Below, piece after piece: positions 8,929 to 17,269 of a DNA stretch of 64,000 nucleotides. Within the stretch, counting starts at the first letter, position 1. The number at the start of each line of letters is the position of its first letter. The translations under genes and the position numbers were made by a program. The DNA comes from CBDUXP01 sp965371225 [NCBI: uncultured bacterium] (GTDB lineage: Bacteria; Abyssobacteria; SURF-5; CBDUXP01), in assembly GCA_965371225.1 (NCBI GenBank), contig CBDUXP010000017.1, positions 10,329 through 74,328 on the forward strand, in the 5' to 3' direction. Below the pieces are notes generated by a model. That model saw only the letters and a list, made by a program, of their open reading frames with translations. It ran no database searches and was not told the origin of the DNA.

Positions 8929-9379
8929 AGAGGGCCTTGATCTTATCCGAGGCATATTCTGAGGGGCAGATTCTCCATTTTTGGCCTCTTGGGCAAGCAC
9001 TTTTGGCCTATCGCCTTGGCGGGGGCCCGCGGACCAGGGGTACGGTTCATTAATGGTGCGAAACCCCTGGGATTTTCGGCGCCTGGGCCGCTGGCGCACC
9101 GGTGATGTGCGCGCAGAGGGCGGCACTGCCGCGCCGGTTGCTCCGCCCGAACCACTTGCCGAGGAACCGCTGGACTGGCCGCTGACCGCAGAGGCCGCGC
9201 TGCCGGACGCGAACGTTCCGGTACAGCCGCTGCGCTGGCAGCCGGTCGTGGCGCCGCCCGCCCCGCCGGCGGAGGCGCCGGTCGCTCCGCCCGAACCAGC
9301 GAACGCGCCATCGAGTCCGTTTACGAGTACCCCGTTCGCATCAGTACCGGCGCGCCCGCGCGTGCGCTACCATGGCGCG
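8929..9379. other. Region between divergent recD2 and YfhO-like gene, possible Pro-rich coding extension
   Basis: The stretch has no independent gene I can support. On the plus strand an uninterrupted frame runs from an ATG at 9053 into the YfhO-like gene and would add 109 residues rich in Pro and Ala (repeated PVAPPEP). A 24-base direct repeat, 9131-9154 and 9275-9298, differs at one base that is synonymous in that frame. High GC alone could also keep the frame open. Confidence 0.4.
9131..9298 (+). repeat. Pair of 24-base direct repeats
   Basis: Copies at 9131-9154 and 9275-9298 share the core GCTCCGCCCGAACCA and differ only at the ninth base (t/c). Both copies read APVAPPEP in the plus frame that continues into the next gene. 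Confidence 0.7.
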
Positions 9380-11620
9380 ATGGGAACGGCCCGGGCCGGG
9401 GCGAACGGCGACACGCTCCGGCGGTGGCTCGCGCGATTGCAGCGCGATGGGGTCGTCCTCGCCCCCCTGTTGGCGATCACCCTGCTGTACTTCTGGCCGC
9501 TCCTGACGTCCGCCAACGTGATCTACGGCGGGGGGGACATCACGCGCCAGTTCTATTTGGGCAAGCTGGCAGCGGTGGCGGAGCTGCAGGCGGGGCGGCT
9601 GCCCCTGTGGCTCCCGACGGTGTTCTGTGGCGTCCCGCTGTTGGGATCGCTGCTGGACACGTCCTTCCACCCGTGGGACTTGGTGGCCGGGTTGGCGAAC
9701 CTGCCCATCCCGGTCATCTTCAACGTGGGCCTGCTGCTGCACCTGATCATCGGGCAGGTGGGGGCGTACGTCTGGGTGCGGCAAGACTCGCTGCGCCGGT
9801 TGCCGGCGGCGTTGGCCGCGTGTTGGATCTGGAATCCGTTCGTCTTGAACTCGATCGTCATCGGCGACAGCAACAACATCCGCGCCCTGTTGCTGGCGCC
9901 CGCGATCCTGGCGGCGCTCGAACGGGGGTTGGACCGCGGGCGTTTCCACCGTGTGTGGCTCGTGTACGGCGCGCTCCAGGCCCTGCAGTTCCTGACGGGC
10001 GGGTGGCAGTTTGCGTTTTACACGGGCGTCGTGGGTGGCTTGACAGCAGCGGGCACGTTCCTGCACCGGCGCGGCCGCGAACCGCACCGCACCTATTCCG
10101 CGCGCTTGCGGTGGTGGCTCATCGGAACGGCGCTGGCGCTCACGCTGCCCATGGTGCAGTTGCTGCCGGGCCTCGAGTATGCGGCCCACAGCGTGCGCGG
10201 CGGCACGGACATGGTGTGGTCGGAGGTCTGGGGGATCCATCCGGGCCTCTTGCTGAGTTACGTGGCACCATTCATAAACCCTGAGGATTCCATGCTGGTG
10301 TACTGGGGTATCGCCCCGCTGGCGTTCGCCGGGATTGGCGTGGTGGCGTGGCGGCACCCGCGCCGCTGGTGGTACGTGGGGCTGCTGGTGGCGTCCCTGG
10401 TGCTCTGTATCGGGTCGGACTGGTGGATCTCGGGATGGCTGAACTCGCTACCGATTCTGCGCAACCTCCGGGGCCCGTTCCGGATTGCGCTGATCGCCAA
10501 CTTGATGCTTGTGCGCCTTGCGGCGGGTGGGATCTCTGCCACGCTCGACCGGATTGAACACCAGCGGCACGTGGCGCGTTGGGCCCTGGGCGCGCGCCAA
10601 ACCGCCGCCGTGCTGATTGGCCTGGTCCTCTGCACGCTGGTGTGGTGGCCGCGGTCGGCGTTCTTCGGCCAATGGGCGGACGCGCTGCCGACCGCGGTGA
10701 TGTGGGGCCTGACTGGCGTGGCGCTGGCCGCATTGCTGCGGCGGCCGCGCGTGTGGGTCCTGGCGGGTCTGCTGGCGTTGGCGCCACTGGATTGGGCGGT
10801 GCATCTCGCGCAGTACTGGCGCCCCCAGGACACGGCCGCCTTCAGCGCAGATGCGACCGTGGCGCAGCTCAACGAACGGGAGCAGGATGCGTTCTATCGC
10901 GTGTGGCTGCGCGGGACACCCGCGGCCAATTACTTCGCCCAGTTCGGCATCCCTAGCGTGGCCGGGCACCAGCAGGTTCCGCTGCGCCGCGCGGCTACCT
11001 TCGCCCAGGCGCTGTCGCTGACGGACACGCGGCTGCTGCACTTGACGCAGACCCGCTACGTCCTGACCTACCTGCCTCGGACCGATGGGTCCCTCGGGCC
11101 GCCGATCCGCGCGGCCAAGGATGTGGAAGTCCGCATCGTCAAAGGCGACCCGGTGGCGCGGTACGACGTGCGGGGCGTCGGGCGGTGGTTCCCGACGGAT
11201 GGGCCCCTGTGGGAACATATGCAATCGAACGATTGGGATCCCCGTACGAGTCCGGTGCTGCTTGAGGGGGCGCCGCCGCCGACACCGCGCGCGCTGGGCG
11301 CCGGGGGGACGGTGCAGGTCGCAAGCGAGACGGCTGCGGAACGCCGGCTCCACGTGCAGGCGGACGGCCCCGGGTACCTCGTGATTGCGGACACGTGGTT
11401 CCCCCACTGGTCGGCGACCGTCGACGGTGAGGCGCAACCGGTCCTGCGTGCGAATTACCTCTTCCAGGCGGTGCCGGTGCCGGACGGCATCTCGACCGTC
11501 GTGCTCCGCTACGCGCCCCCGTCGATTCGCATCGGGCTGTTCACTTCGGGGATGGCGCTGTTCGTGTTCGGGCTGGCGTACAGCAGCGCGCACCGCCGCG
11601 ACCGCCGTGGCGTGGCGTAA
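9380..11620 (+). CDS. YfhO-like multi-pass membrane protein (putative GT-C glycosyltransferase)
   Basis: 746 residues with about a dozen hydrophobic helices and a C-terminal soluble domain ending in YLVIADTWFPHWSATVDGE, the typical YfhO/DUF6541-like tail, where an N-WxATVDG-like sheet precedes the last helix. The first periplasmic loop has YGGGDITRQFYLG, placing Asp and Arg where GT-C enzymes keep their acidic catalytic motif. B. subtilis YfhO and relatives glycosylate lipoteichoic acid or other surface polymers; the substrate here is unknown. The ATG at 9380 starts directly before the first helix; a start at 9053 would add a Pro-rich segment. It is paralogous to the protein at 25952-28339. 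Confidence 0.75.
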   Translation: MGTARAGANGDTLRRWLARLQRDGVVLAPLLAITLLYFWPLLTSANVIYGGGDITRQFYLGKLAAVAELQAGRLPLWLPTVFCGVPLLGSLLDTSFHPWDLVAGLANLPIPVIFNVGLLLHLIIGQVGAYVWVRQDSLRRLPAALAACWIWNPFVLNSIVIGDSNNIRALLLAPAILAALERGLDRGRFHRVWLVYGALQALQFLTGGWQFAFYTGVVGGLTAAGTFLHRRGREPHRTYSARLRWWLIGTALALTLPMVQLLPGLEYAAHSVRGGTDMVWSEVWGIHPGLLLSYVAPFINPEDSMLVYWGIAPLAFAGIGVVAWRHPRRWWYVGLLVASLVLCIGSDWWISGWLNSLPILRNLRGPFRIALIANLMLVRLAAGGISATLDRIEHQRHVARWALGARQTAAVLIGLVLCTLVWWPRSAFFGQWADALPTAVMWGLTGVALAALLRRPRVWVLAGLLALAPLDWAVHLAQYWRPQDTAAFSADATVAQLNEREQDAFYRVWLRGTPAANYFAQFGIPSVAGHQQVPLRRAATFAQALSLTDTRLLHLTQTRYVLTYLPRTDGSLGPPIRAAKDVEVRIVKGDPVARYDVRGVGRWFPTDGPLWEHMQSNDWDPRTSPVLLEGAPPPTPRALGAGGTVQVASETAAERRLHVQADGPGYLVIADTWFPHWSATVDGEAQPVLRANYLFQAVPVPDGISTVVLRYAPPSIRIGLFTSGMALFVFGLAYSSAHRRDRRGVA

Positions 11621-11640
11621 CGCGGTCATCGGCCCGCGCG

Positions 11641-12630
11641 CTACTCGAAGACGGTTGTCGCGCTCTTTAGGACGGCAGGCGTAAACGTGTGGCCGATATG
11701 CTGCGCGATGCGGGCGTTGAGGATGAGTTGCACCTCCTCAGGCACGGCCACGGCGATATCGGCGGGCGCGGTCCCGCTGATGACGCGGGCGGCCAGGGCG
11801 CCCGCCTGGCGCCCGTTCGCGTCATAGTCCACGGCCAGCGCGAACAGGAAGCCTGCCTTGCAGTGTCTCCGGGACAGTCCCATGGTCGGCAGGCGGGCCC
11901 GCAGGCTGGCCTTCAGAATGATGGTCGTGGTGGCGGGGTTCAGCACGGTGGGATCCGCGACGGTCCAGAGACCGTCCACGTCGGCGGCCAGCAGCCGTTC
12001 CAGCGCGGCCGGCACGTCCTGCGGCTCGGACACGGCGGCCACCTCCAGGGTGAGGCCGAGCGATTTGGCGGCGGCTTTTGCTTCGGCCACGAGGCCGCCG
12101 GTCTGGTCCGGATTACTGAGCACGCCGAGACGCCGGGCGTCGGGGACCACCTCCTTGAACTTGCGAAATTGCAGGTCGAACGGAATATCGATCGCCGCGC
12201 CGGTTACGTTCCCCCCATGGCGGGTCAGCCGGGGGATGATGCCCGTGCGGACGGGATTCAGCACCATCGCGAACACGATGGGGATATTGGGGAACGCGCG
12301 TTTGGAAAAGCGGGTGGCTTCGGACCCGATCGCGACCACCAGGGCGGGCTCGTAGGCCCGGATTTCCGCCATGGCCGCTTCCCGCCCGCGCTCTTCCCCG
12401 TCCAACACGACTTCCCGTAGCTTCAGGCGCATGCCTGAGCTGCGTATGGCCTCCTTCACGCCTCGACCGGCCTGCCGGAACGGCGCGAGGTTCTGCCGGA
12501 GCACCACGACCCGCGGCTCGGTATCGGCGGCCGGTGCGCGACCGACGAACCCGAACACGCACGCCGCCGCGCACAGCGCCGCGATGGCGTGTCGGCGCAC
12601 GGTGGGACATGGGCTTACCTGTCGGGTCAT
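11641..12630 (-). CDS. ABC-type substrate-binding protein (PF04392 family)
   Basis: 329 residues with an N-terminal signal peptide (hydrophobic to about residue 35, cleavage near APAADTE). Motifs such as ALVVAIGSEATRF, IPIVFAMVLNP, NVTGAAIDIPF and RRLGVLSNPDQTG are typical of ABC_sub_bind (PF04392) proteins, a periplasmic two-lobed fold that includes tryptophan or tyrosine transporters but is often found without permeases. The gene follows the TonB receptor by 12 bases, so the pair probably acts on one ligand: outer-membrane import, then periplasmic capture. No permease or ATPase lies nearby, so a sensing role is also possible. Confidence 0.85.
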   Translation of the reverse strand: MTRQVSPCPTVRRHAIAALCAAACVFGFVGRAPAADTEPRVVVLRQNLAPFRQAGRGVKEAIRSSGMRLKLREVVLDGEERGREAAMAEIRAYEPALVVAIGSEATRFSKRAFPNIPIVFAMVLNPVRTGIIPRLTRHGGNVTGAAIDIPFDLQFRKFKEVVPDARRLGVLSNPDQTGGLVAEAKAAAKSLGLTLEVAAVSEPQDVPAALERLLAADVDGLWTVADPTVLNPATTTIILKASLRARLPTMGLSRRHCKAGFLFALAVDYDANGRQAGALAARVISGTAPADIAVAVPEEVQLILNARIAQHIGHTFTPAVLKSATTVFE

Positions 12631-12642
12631 CCGGTCAGGTTC

Positions 12643-14736
12643 CTAGAACTTCCACAACCCGTTGACGAATACGGAGCGCTCCAGCGGCAGGCCGAGCGGA
12701 TGCTCACGATGCCGATCGTTGAAGAGGTTGAACGCCGTTACTGACAGCTCCAGGTCCGGCTCTTCCAGGCGGTAGGCCAGGCGCGCGTCCCAGCGGACGT
12801 AGCCGTCCACATCCACCACCAACGTCGCGGGGCTGACCGGCGGGGCAAGACTGGGGGCGGGGTTCAACGCATCCTCGCGGAGGTTGTCCACGTAGTGGAC
12901 CTGCACCATGGCGGACCAGCCCGTGTTCCAGTCGGCGAACACGCCGGCGTTCACCTTGTGCAACGGCGCCGATCGGATCTTGTCGCCGCGATCCTGATGC
13001 CCGCCCAGGACGTCGTCGTTCTGCGCGCGGAAGTACAGCAACGAATAGTTGATGTACGGACGCAGCCACGGCCTCCAGTAGTACTCCACCTCAATCTCGC
13101 CACCGACCTGGTCGGCGTCGCCAACGTTATCGAACCCGAACAGGCCCGGCGCCGGTGAGACGAACTCGATGACGTCTTCCAGAGCGTTGTAGAAGACGTC
13201 AGTCTTTACGTGGAGCGTGCCGTCCAAGTATCGGCCGTCGTAGCCGACTTCGAAGGAGGTGATTTCCTGGGGATCGAGGTTGCGGTTGCCGTTCGCGATG
13301 ACTTGGAGCGGTACGGGCAGCCCCCCGGTCGGTTGGCCGCCGCTGATGCTGATGAAGTTCTCCACCTGCGTGGGATCGCGAAACGCCTGGCTGACGGCCG
13401 CCCGGAACACGTGGTTGGCCCGCCACTGGTACACCGCCGCCAGGCGCGGCGACACCGTCACGCCCGTCAGCTGCCGGTGGTCGACTCGCACGCTGCCGGT
13501 GAGCGTCAGATCATCCGTCAGCGCCCATTCGTCCTGGAGGAACGCGTTGAAGATGTCCAGGTGCTCGTTCTTGCCGAAAATGTTGCGGCCGCGGATTTGG
13601 TTGTAGCGGTAGCCGCCGCCCCAGGTGATCGTGTGGCGGTCGAACAGCTCGAGCGTGTGCTGGAGCTCGACGTTGAACACATTGTTTACGAGCTGGGTGC
13701 GCCCCTGCGGGTTGACGGGGGTCGCCACCACGCCGGGCGCCGGCACAAGCACAAAGATCGCACCGTTCGGGAACGGGTCGAGCAACGCGTTCGACACGTG
13801 GCCATCGAAGCGATTGTAGAAGAGCTGCGCTTCCCAATCGCCGTACGTGAGTACGCTCTGAAAAAACGCCTGCTGCTGTTCGTGCTCGAACCTGCCCAGC
13901 CCGGTGAAGATGTTGCCGTCGGAATCGTCAACTCCGGCGCTGATGCGAATGCGCTCGTCCTCGGCGAACTCGTAGACGTGCGTCGAGTAGACCTTGAGGT
14001 TTTCGCGCGCGTTCCTCCTCCGTGGGTCGAACTCGTTGATCTCGTCCCAGCTCGCCACCACCTTGTAGCGCCATTTGTCCTGGCTGCCGGCGTGAATGTA
14101 GGTTGCGACGTACCGGTCCTGTGTGCCGAAGGTCGTCGACAGCGTGTTCGCCGGATGGGCGTCCGGATCCTTGGTGATGATGTTCACGATGCCCGCGTAC
14201 GCGTTGGCGCCGTAGAGTGGGCTGGCCGGACCGCGGATGATCTCGATACGCTCGATGTCCTCCATCACCACCGGCAGCGCATCCCACAACACCACGCCGA
14301 AAAAGTCGAGGTACACCGTGCGCCCGTCGATCAGCACGAGCATCTCCGCGTTGGCGGCGTCGGCCGGAAAGCGGGCGGCCACGTTCACGTCCGAGTTGCT
14401 GATGCGGTTGACATTGATGCCCGGTACGTTGCGCAGCACGTCCGTGATCGTGCGCGCGCCCTGGCGCTTGATGTCCGCCGCCGTGATCACGCTGATGCTG
14501 GCAGGCGCCAACGTGATCGGTTGTTCGTGCTTCGTCGCCAGCGTGACCGTGGGGATGTCCTGAAAGAGCAGCAGCTCCGGACTGAGTTCGCCCGCCTCCC
14601 CTCCCAACGCGTCGAGATCGAGCAGGCCCTCCAGTTCGTCGCCTGCCCAGGCTATGCCGGGGCCGGCGCCCACCAGTGCGGCGAACACCCAGGCCGCAGC
14701 CCATCGTCGTATGCCCTGTCGTTTTGCGTTTCTCAC
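12643..14736 (-). CDS. TonB-dependent outer-membrane receptor
   Basis: 697 residues. A signal peptide (RRWAAAWVFAALVGAGPGIAWA) is followed by a short acidic linker and a plug domain (PASISVITAADIKRQG to RIEIIRGPASPLYGANAYAGIVNIITK), then a 22-strand-type barrel ending in Phe (VNGLWKF), as outer-membrane proteins do. The TonB-box-like segment is DIPTVTLATK. The start is GTG at 14736: AAGGAGG lies five bases upstream, which decides it over ATGs at 14778 and 14790. Import is energised by TonB/ExbBD, not encoded here. Ligand unknown; the next gene encodes a periplasmic binding protein. Confidence 0.95.
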   Translation of the reverse strand: MRNAKRQGIRRWAAAWVFAALVGAGPGIAWAGDELEGLLDLDALGGEAGELSPELLLFQDIPTVTLATKHEQPITLAPASISVITAADIKRQGARTITDVLRNVPGINVNRISNSDVNVAARFPADAANAEMLVLIDGRTVYLDFFGVVLWDALPVVMEDIERIEIIRGPASPLYGANAYAGIVNIITKDPDAHPANTLSTTFGTQDRYVATYIHAGSQDKWRYKVVASWDEINEFDPRRRNARENLKVYSTHVYEFAEDERIRISAGVDDSDGNIFTGLGRFEHEQQQAFFQSVLTYGDWEAQLFYNRFDGHVSNALLDPFPNGAIFVLVPAPGVVATPVNPQGRTQLVNNVFNVELQHTLELFDRHTITWGGGYRYNQIRGRNIFGKNEHLDIFNAFLQDEWALTDDLTLTGSVRVDHRQLTGVTVSPRLAAVYQWRANHVFRAAVSQAFRDPTQVENFISISGGQPTGGLPVPLQVIANGNRNLDPQEITSFEVGYDGRYLDGTLHVKTDVFYNALEDVIEFVSPAPGLFGFDNVGDADQVGGEIEVEYYWRPWLRPYINYSLLYFRAQNDDVLGGHQDRGDKIRSAPLHKVNAGVFADWNTGWSAMVQVHYVDNLREDALNPAPSLAPPVSPATLVVDVDGYVRWDARLAYRLEEPDLELSVTAFNLFNDRHREHPLGLPLERSVFVNGLWKF

Positions 14737-14937
14737 CTTGGCCTCCTTCACCCGGTACCACGCGTGAGCGAGCCGCATACGACTGGGCACCCGCTCACGT
14801 TCCTCTCAGCGCCGGGCTTCCGCTTCTGTCTCCCTTGGGGCACCACGATGGGCCCCCCGCCTCGCCCCTGGCCTGCCTTGTATACCGCCTGGGGGTAGCA
14901 GTAATGGCAGGATACAACTTCCGTCCGTCACATGCAA
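14737..14937 (-). promoter_or_regulatory. Long leader and weak promoter of the TonB receptor gene
   Basis: On the minus strand TTGCAT (14937-14932), a 17-base spacer and TATCCT (14914-14909) form a weak sigma-70 candidate. This would leave a leader of about 165 bases. The leader carries a perfect 8-base inverted repeat, CGTGAGCG at 14763-14770 and CGCTCACG at 14792-14799, and ends with the strong ribosome site AAGGAGG. No riboswitch consensus could be matched with confidence. Confidence 0.3.
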
Positions 14938-15050
14938 CGCATAAAGGGCTGGCAGTGCTAGACTTGCTACTCCGGGCGTAGCGAGACTGCGCCGCCATCC
15001 CGGCCTGTCCGCGGACCGTACACGACCACTACCCTGCCCCAAGCCTCACC

Positions 15051-15190
15051 CCAATCGAACGGCTACTCGTGGCCGGGGCGGGCCTCATGGGCCTTGGGAT
15101 AGCCCAGGTGGCCGCCACACCACCTTGCCGTCACCCTCTACGATATCAGCGAGGACATCCTCAGCACCTCCCTCCAGCATCTGGGCTGCC
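15051..15190 (+). pseudogene. N-terminal remnant of a 3-hydroxyacyl-CoA dehydrogenase (FadB/HbdA-like), frameshifted
   Basis: From 15051 the plus strand reads PIERLLVAGAGLMGLGIAQV and then AA, the GxGxMGxGIAQ dinucleotide-binding motif of 3-hydroxyacyl-CoA dehydrogenases. A one-base frameshift near 15115-15118 moves the homology to the next frame, which reads HLAVTLYDISEDILSTSLQH, the expected second beta-strand and helix. Homology stops near 15190, just before the stop of the convergent phosphoesterase gene at 15201. Only about 45 of the roughly 280 residues of the family remain. No start codon or ribosome site is evident. I read this as a decayed and truncated gene. Confidence 0.7.
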
Positions 15191-15200
15191 CCCCCGCCGG

Positions 15201-16082
15201 TCAGCGAATATCCACCAGCGTGGCCTGTGGCCGGCAATTGAAGCGCCACGGCGTCCAGCGGCCGGAACCGAGGCCGTGATTGATGTGAAACGTGGTACGT
15301 CCCTGGCGAAACGGGCCCCGCGCAAACTTCCGAGGCAGGCTGCTGCGCGTGAGCACGGCGCCCAGGAATGGCAGCCGCACCTGCCCGCCGTGTGTATGCC
15401 CGCCGAAACACAGATCGGGCGCGGCCGCGAGCACGTCATCGTAGTCATGCAGCGCATGACTCAGCATGAGCGTGAACATGCCGTCCTGCCGCTGGCGCAT
15501 GGCGCGCTCCACGTCGTGCCAGCCGGAATAGGCGTCATTGATGCCGCAGAGGTACACCGGTTCGGGAAACGGCGACCGCGCGCCGGGTTCCAGCACGAGT
15601 CCGTCATTGCGGAAGATGTGGACGCCCGCGGCCCACAGTTCCTGAATGAGCCGCTTACCATCCGTGCGCGCCGTGTGGTGGCGCCCGCCGAGCAGCACGT
15701 CCCGCGCGATGGCCGCGAAACCGGGATAGAGGAGATCGTGCGCGCCAAGCACGCAGTAGATCCCGTACTTCGGGCGCAGGGCCCGCAGCGCACGGATGAG
15801 GCGGGCGATTCCGCCGGTGGTCTCGATCAAATCGCCGCAGAGCAAGACGAAATCCACGGGATGGGCCGCGAGGCTGGCCAGGAAGCGCTCCTTCCATCCG
15901 TGCGTGCCGGTGAAGTGCGCGTCGGAAATTTGCAGGACGCGAAACGGCCGCGGCGGCCGGCGTACGGGCCGCAGCTCCACGTGCTGCAGTTCGAACCAGC
16001 GCGGTTCGACGTAATAGGCGTAGGTGCCCAGGACGGCCGCACCCGTGGCTCCACAGGTCCCCACTACCGCTGCTACACTCAT
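15201..16082 (-). CDS. Calcineurin-like metallophosphoesterase, membrane anchored
   Basis: 293 residues with an N-terminal membrane segment (AAVVGTCGATGAAVLGTYAYY), then the binuclear phosphoesterase motifs SDAH (54, 56), CGDLIE (Asp84), GAHD (113-116), SHALHD and GGHTHGGQ. The arrangement resembles YkuE/LpxG-type enzymes that hydrolyse phosphate esters at the membrane. In nearly all relatives the third motif is GNHD/E with Asn as a metal ligand; here it is Ala114 (codon gcg), so metal binding or activity may be altered. ATG at 16082. It diverges from the site-2 protease gene. Confidence 0.87.
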   Translation of the reverse strand: MSVAAVVGTCGATGAAVLGTYAYYVEPRWFELQHVELRPVRRPPRPFRVLQISDAHFTGTHGWKERFLASLAAHPVDFVLLCGDLIETTGGIARLIRALRALRPKYGIYCVLGAHDLLYPGFAAIARDVLLGGRHHTARTDGKRLIQELWAAGVHIFRNDGLVLEPGARSPFPEPVYLCGINDAYSGWHDVERAMRQRQDGMFTLMLSHALHDYDDVLAAAPDLCFGGHTHGGQVRLPFLGAVLTRSSLPRKFARGPFRQGRTTFHINHGLGSGRWTPWRFNCRPQATLVDIR

Positions 16083-16165
16083 CCCCTAGCGTGACCCTCC
16101 TCTGCCGCGGCATGATGGTGATGCTTCCGGGGAGTGTAGCGTAGAATCGCGCTCCCTTTCCGCCC

Positions 16166-17269
16166 ATGACCCAGTCCCCCCTCTCCCCCGGCCCGTCCCT
16201 TCCGGAAGCTGCACCCGCCCCCCCGTCTCCATCGCGGAGCTGGCGACGCGAGCCGCGCATCAACGCGGTGCTGTTCGTACTCACGTGCCTCTCCACTTGG
16301 GCCGTGCAGGGCCCTGCGTACGCCGCGGCGCTCATGACCATCTTGCTCTGCCACGAAATGGGCCACTACACGCTCGCGCGCATACATCGCGTGCGCACCT
16401 CCCTGCCGTTCTTCATCCCCATGCCGCTGAGCATTCTCGGCACGTTCGGCGCGATCATCGTGGCGCGCTCCCCGTTTCCCACGCGCCGGGAGATATTCGA
16501 CGTGGGCGTTGCCGGCCCCATCGCGGGGTTCGTGGTCGCATTGCCCGCCTGGATCGTCGGGATGGCCCTGTCCACGACGGAACCCCGGGCGGCGTTCGAG
16601 GCACGCGCGGCGACGGGCCTTTCGATCGAGTTTGGGGATTCGCTCATCACGTGGATTACGGCGCAGTGGTTCTTCCCCGGGTTGGGCACCGACGCCATTA
16701 TCATTGCGCACCCGCTGGCGATCGCGGGATGGGTCGGCCTCATTCTCACCGCGATCAACCTTCTGCCCGCGGGCAACTTGGACGGCGGGCACATCAGTTA
16801 CGCGTTCTTCTGGCGGCATCACCGGCGCCTGTCCGTTCTCACCGCCATCGGCATGGTCCTGCTAGGCAGCCGCGCGATCGTCATCGGGGCCGGGGCTGGA
16901 AGCGCGCTCCCCATCTCCATCGACTTCGATGATCCGCACATCGTGTGGCTGTTCTGGGCGCTGCTGGTCAGCGTGTTTGCGTTGAACCACCCCCCGCCGC
17001 TGGACCCGTACGTGCCCATGACGCGGGGTCGGCGCTGGGTCGCCCTGGCCAGTTTGTGTATATTCATCCTCACGTTTGTGCCCGCGCCGCTGCGCATCGC
17101 CGGCGAGCCGGGACCAGAGGGAGCCCCGCATGAGTCTGAATTTGAGCACGATCCTGCACCAGAGCGCCGCGACGCACCCCGACCAGACAGCAATCCGGGC
17201 GGGGGACGTTCACTTGACGTACACGCAGGTCCAGCAATCCGCGTATCGCTTCGCTACCGTCCTTCGTGA
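16166..17269 (+). CDS. Site-2 protease (M50 family) membrane metallopeptidase
   Basis: 367 residues as read. Intramembrane zinc protease motifs are HEMGH (His63, Glu64, His67) in a transmembrane helix and NLLPAGNLDGGHI about 150 residues later, supplying the third ligand, Asp. About six further hydrophobic segments are present. Such proteases release membrane-anchored regulators or clear signal peptides. The last 46 or so codons overlap the start of the acyl-CoA ligase gene in another frame and read as low-complexity polar sequence, so the native C-terminus may end near the last helix (FVPAPLRIAG) or a frameshift may be present. The ATG at 16166 is preceded by a -10-like TAGAAT at 16142-16147. 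Confidence 0.88.
   Translation: MTQSPLSPGPSLPEAAPAPPSPSRSWRREPRINAVLFVLTCLSTWAVQGPAYAAALMTILLCHEMGHYTLARIHRVRTSLPFFIPMPLSILGTFGAIIVARSPFPTRREIFDVGVAGPIAGFVVALPAWIVGMALSTTEPRAAFEARAATGLSIEFGDSLITWITAQWFFPGLGTDAIIIAHPLAIAGWVGLILTAINLLPAGNLDGGHISYAFFWRHHRRLSVLTAIGMVLLGSRAIVIGAGAGSALPISIDFDDPHIVWLFWALLVSVFALNHPPPLDPYVPMTRGRRWVALASLCIFILTFVPAPLRIAGEPGPEGAPHESEFEHDPAPERRDAPRPDSNPGGGRSLDVHAGPAIRVSLRYRPS

Noticed and set aside
8943-9311. Minus-strand 122-residue frame between recD2 and the YfhO-like gene
   Set aside because: Ala/Pro/Arg-rich with no motif and partly overlapping the plus-strand Pro-rich frame; most likely a composition artefact.
14801-14900. Cobalamin or TPP riboswitch upstream of the TonB receptor
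   Set aside because: Only fragments resembling parts of the consensus are present and the conserved boxes GCCACTG and ACCTGAT are absent, so I list only a structured leader.
14990-15060. tRNA or small RNA in the gap beside the dehydrogenase remnant
   Set aside because: No TpsiC-like GTTCGA arm, acceptor stem or clear terminator was found.
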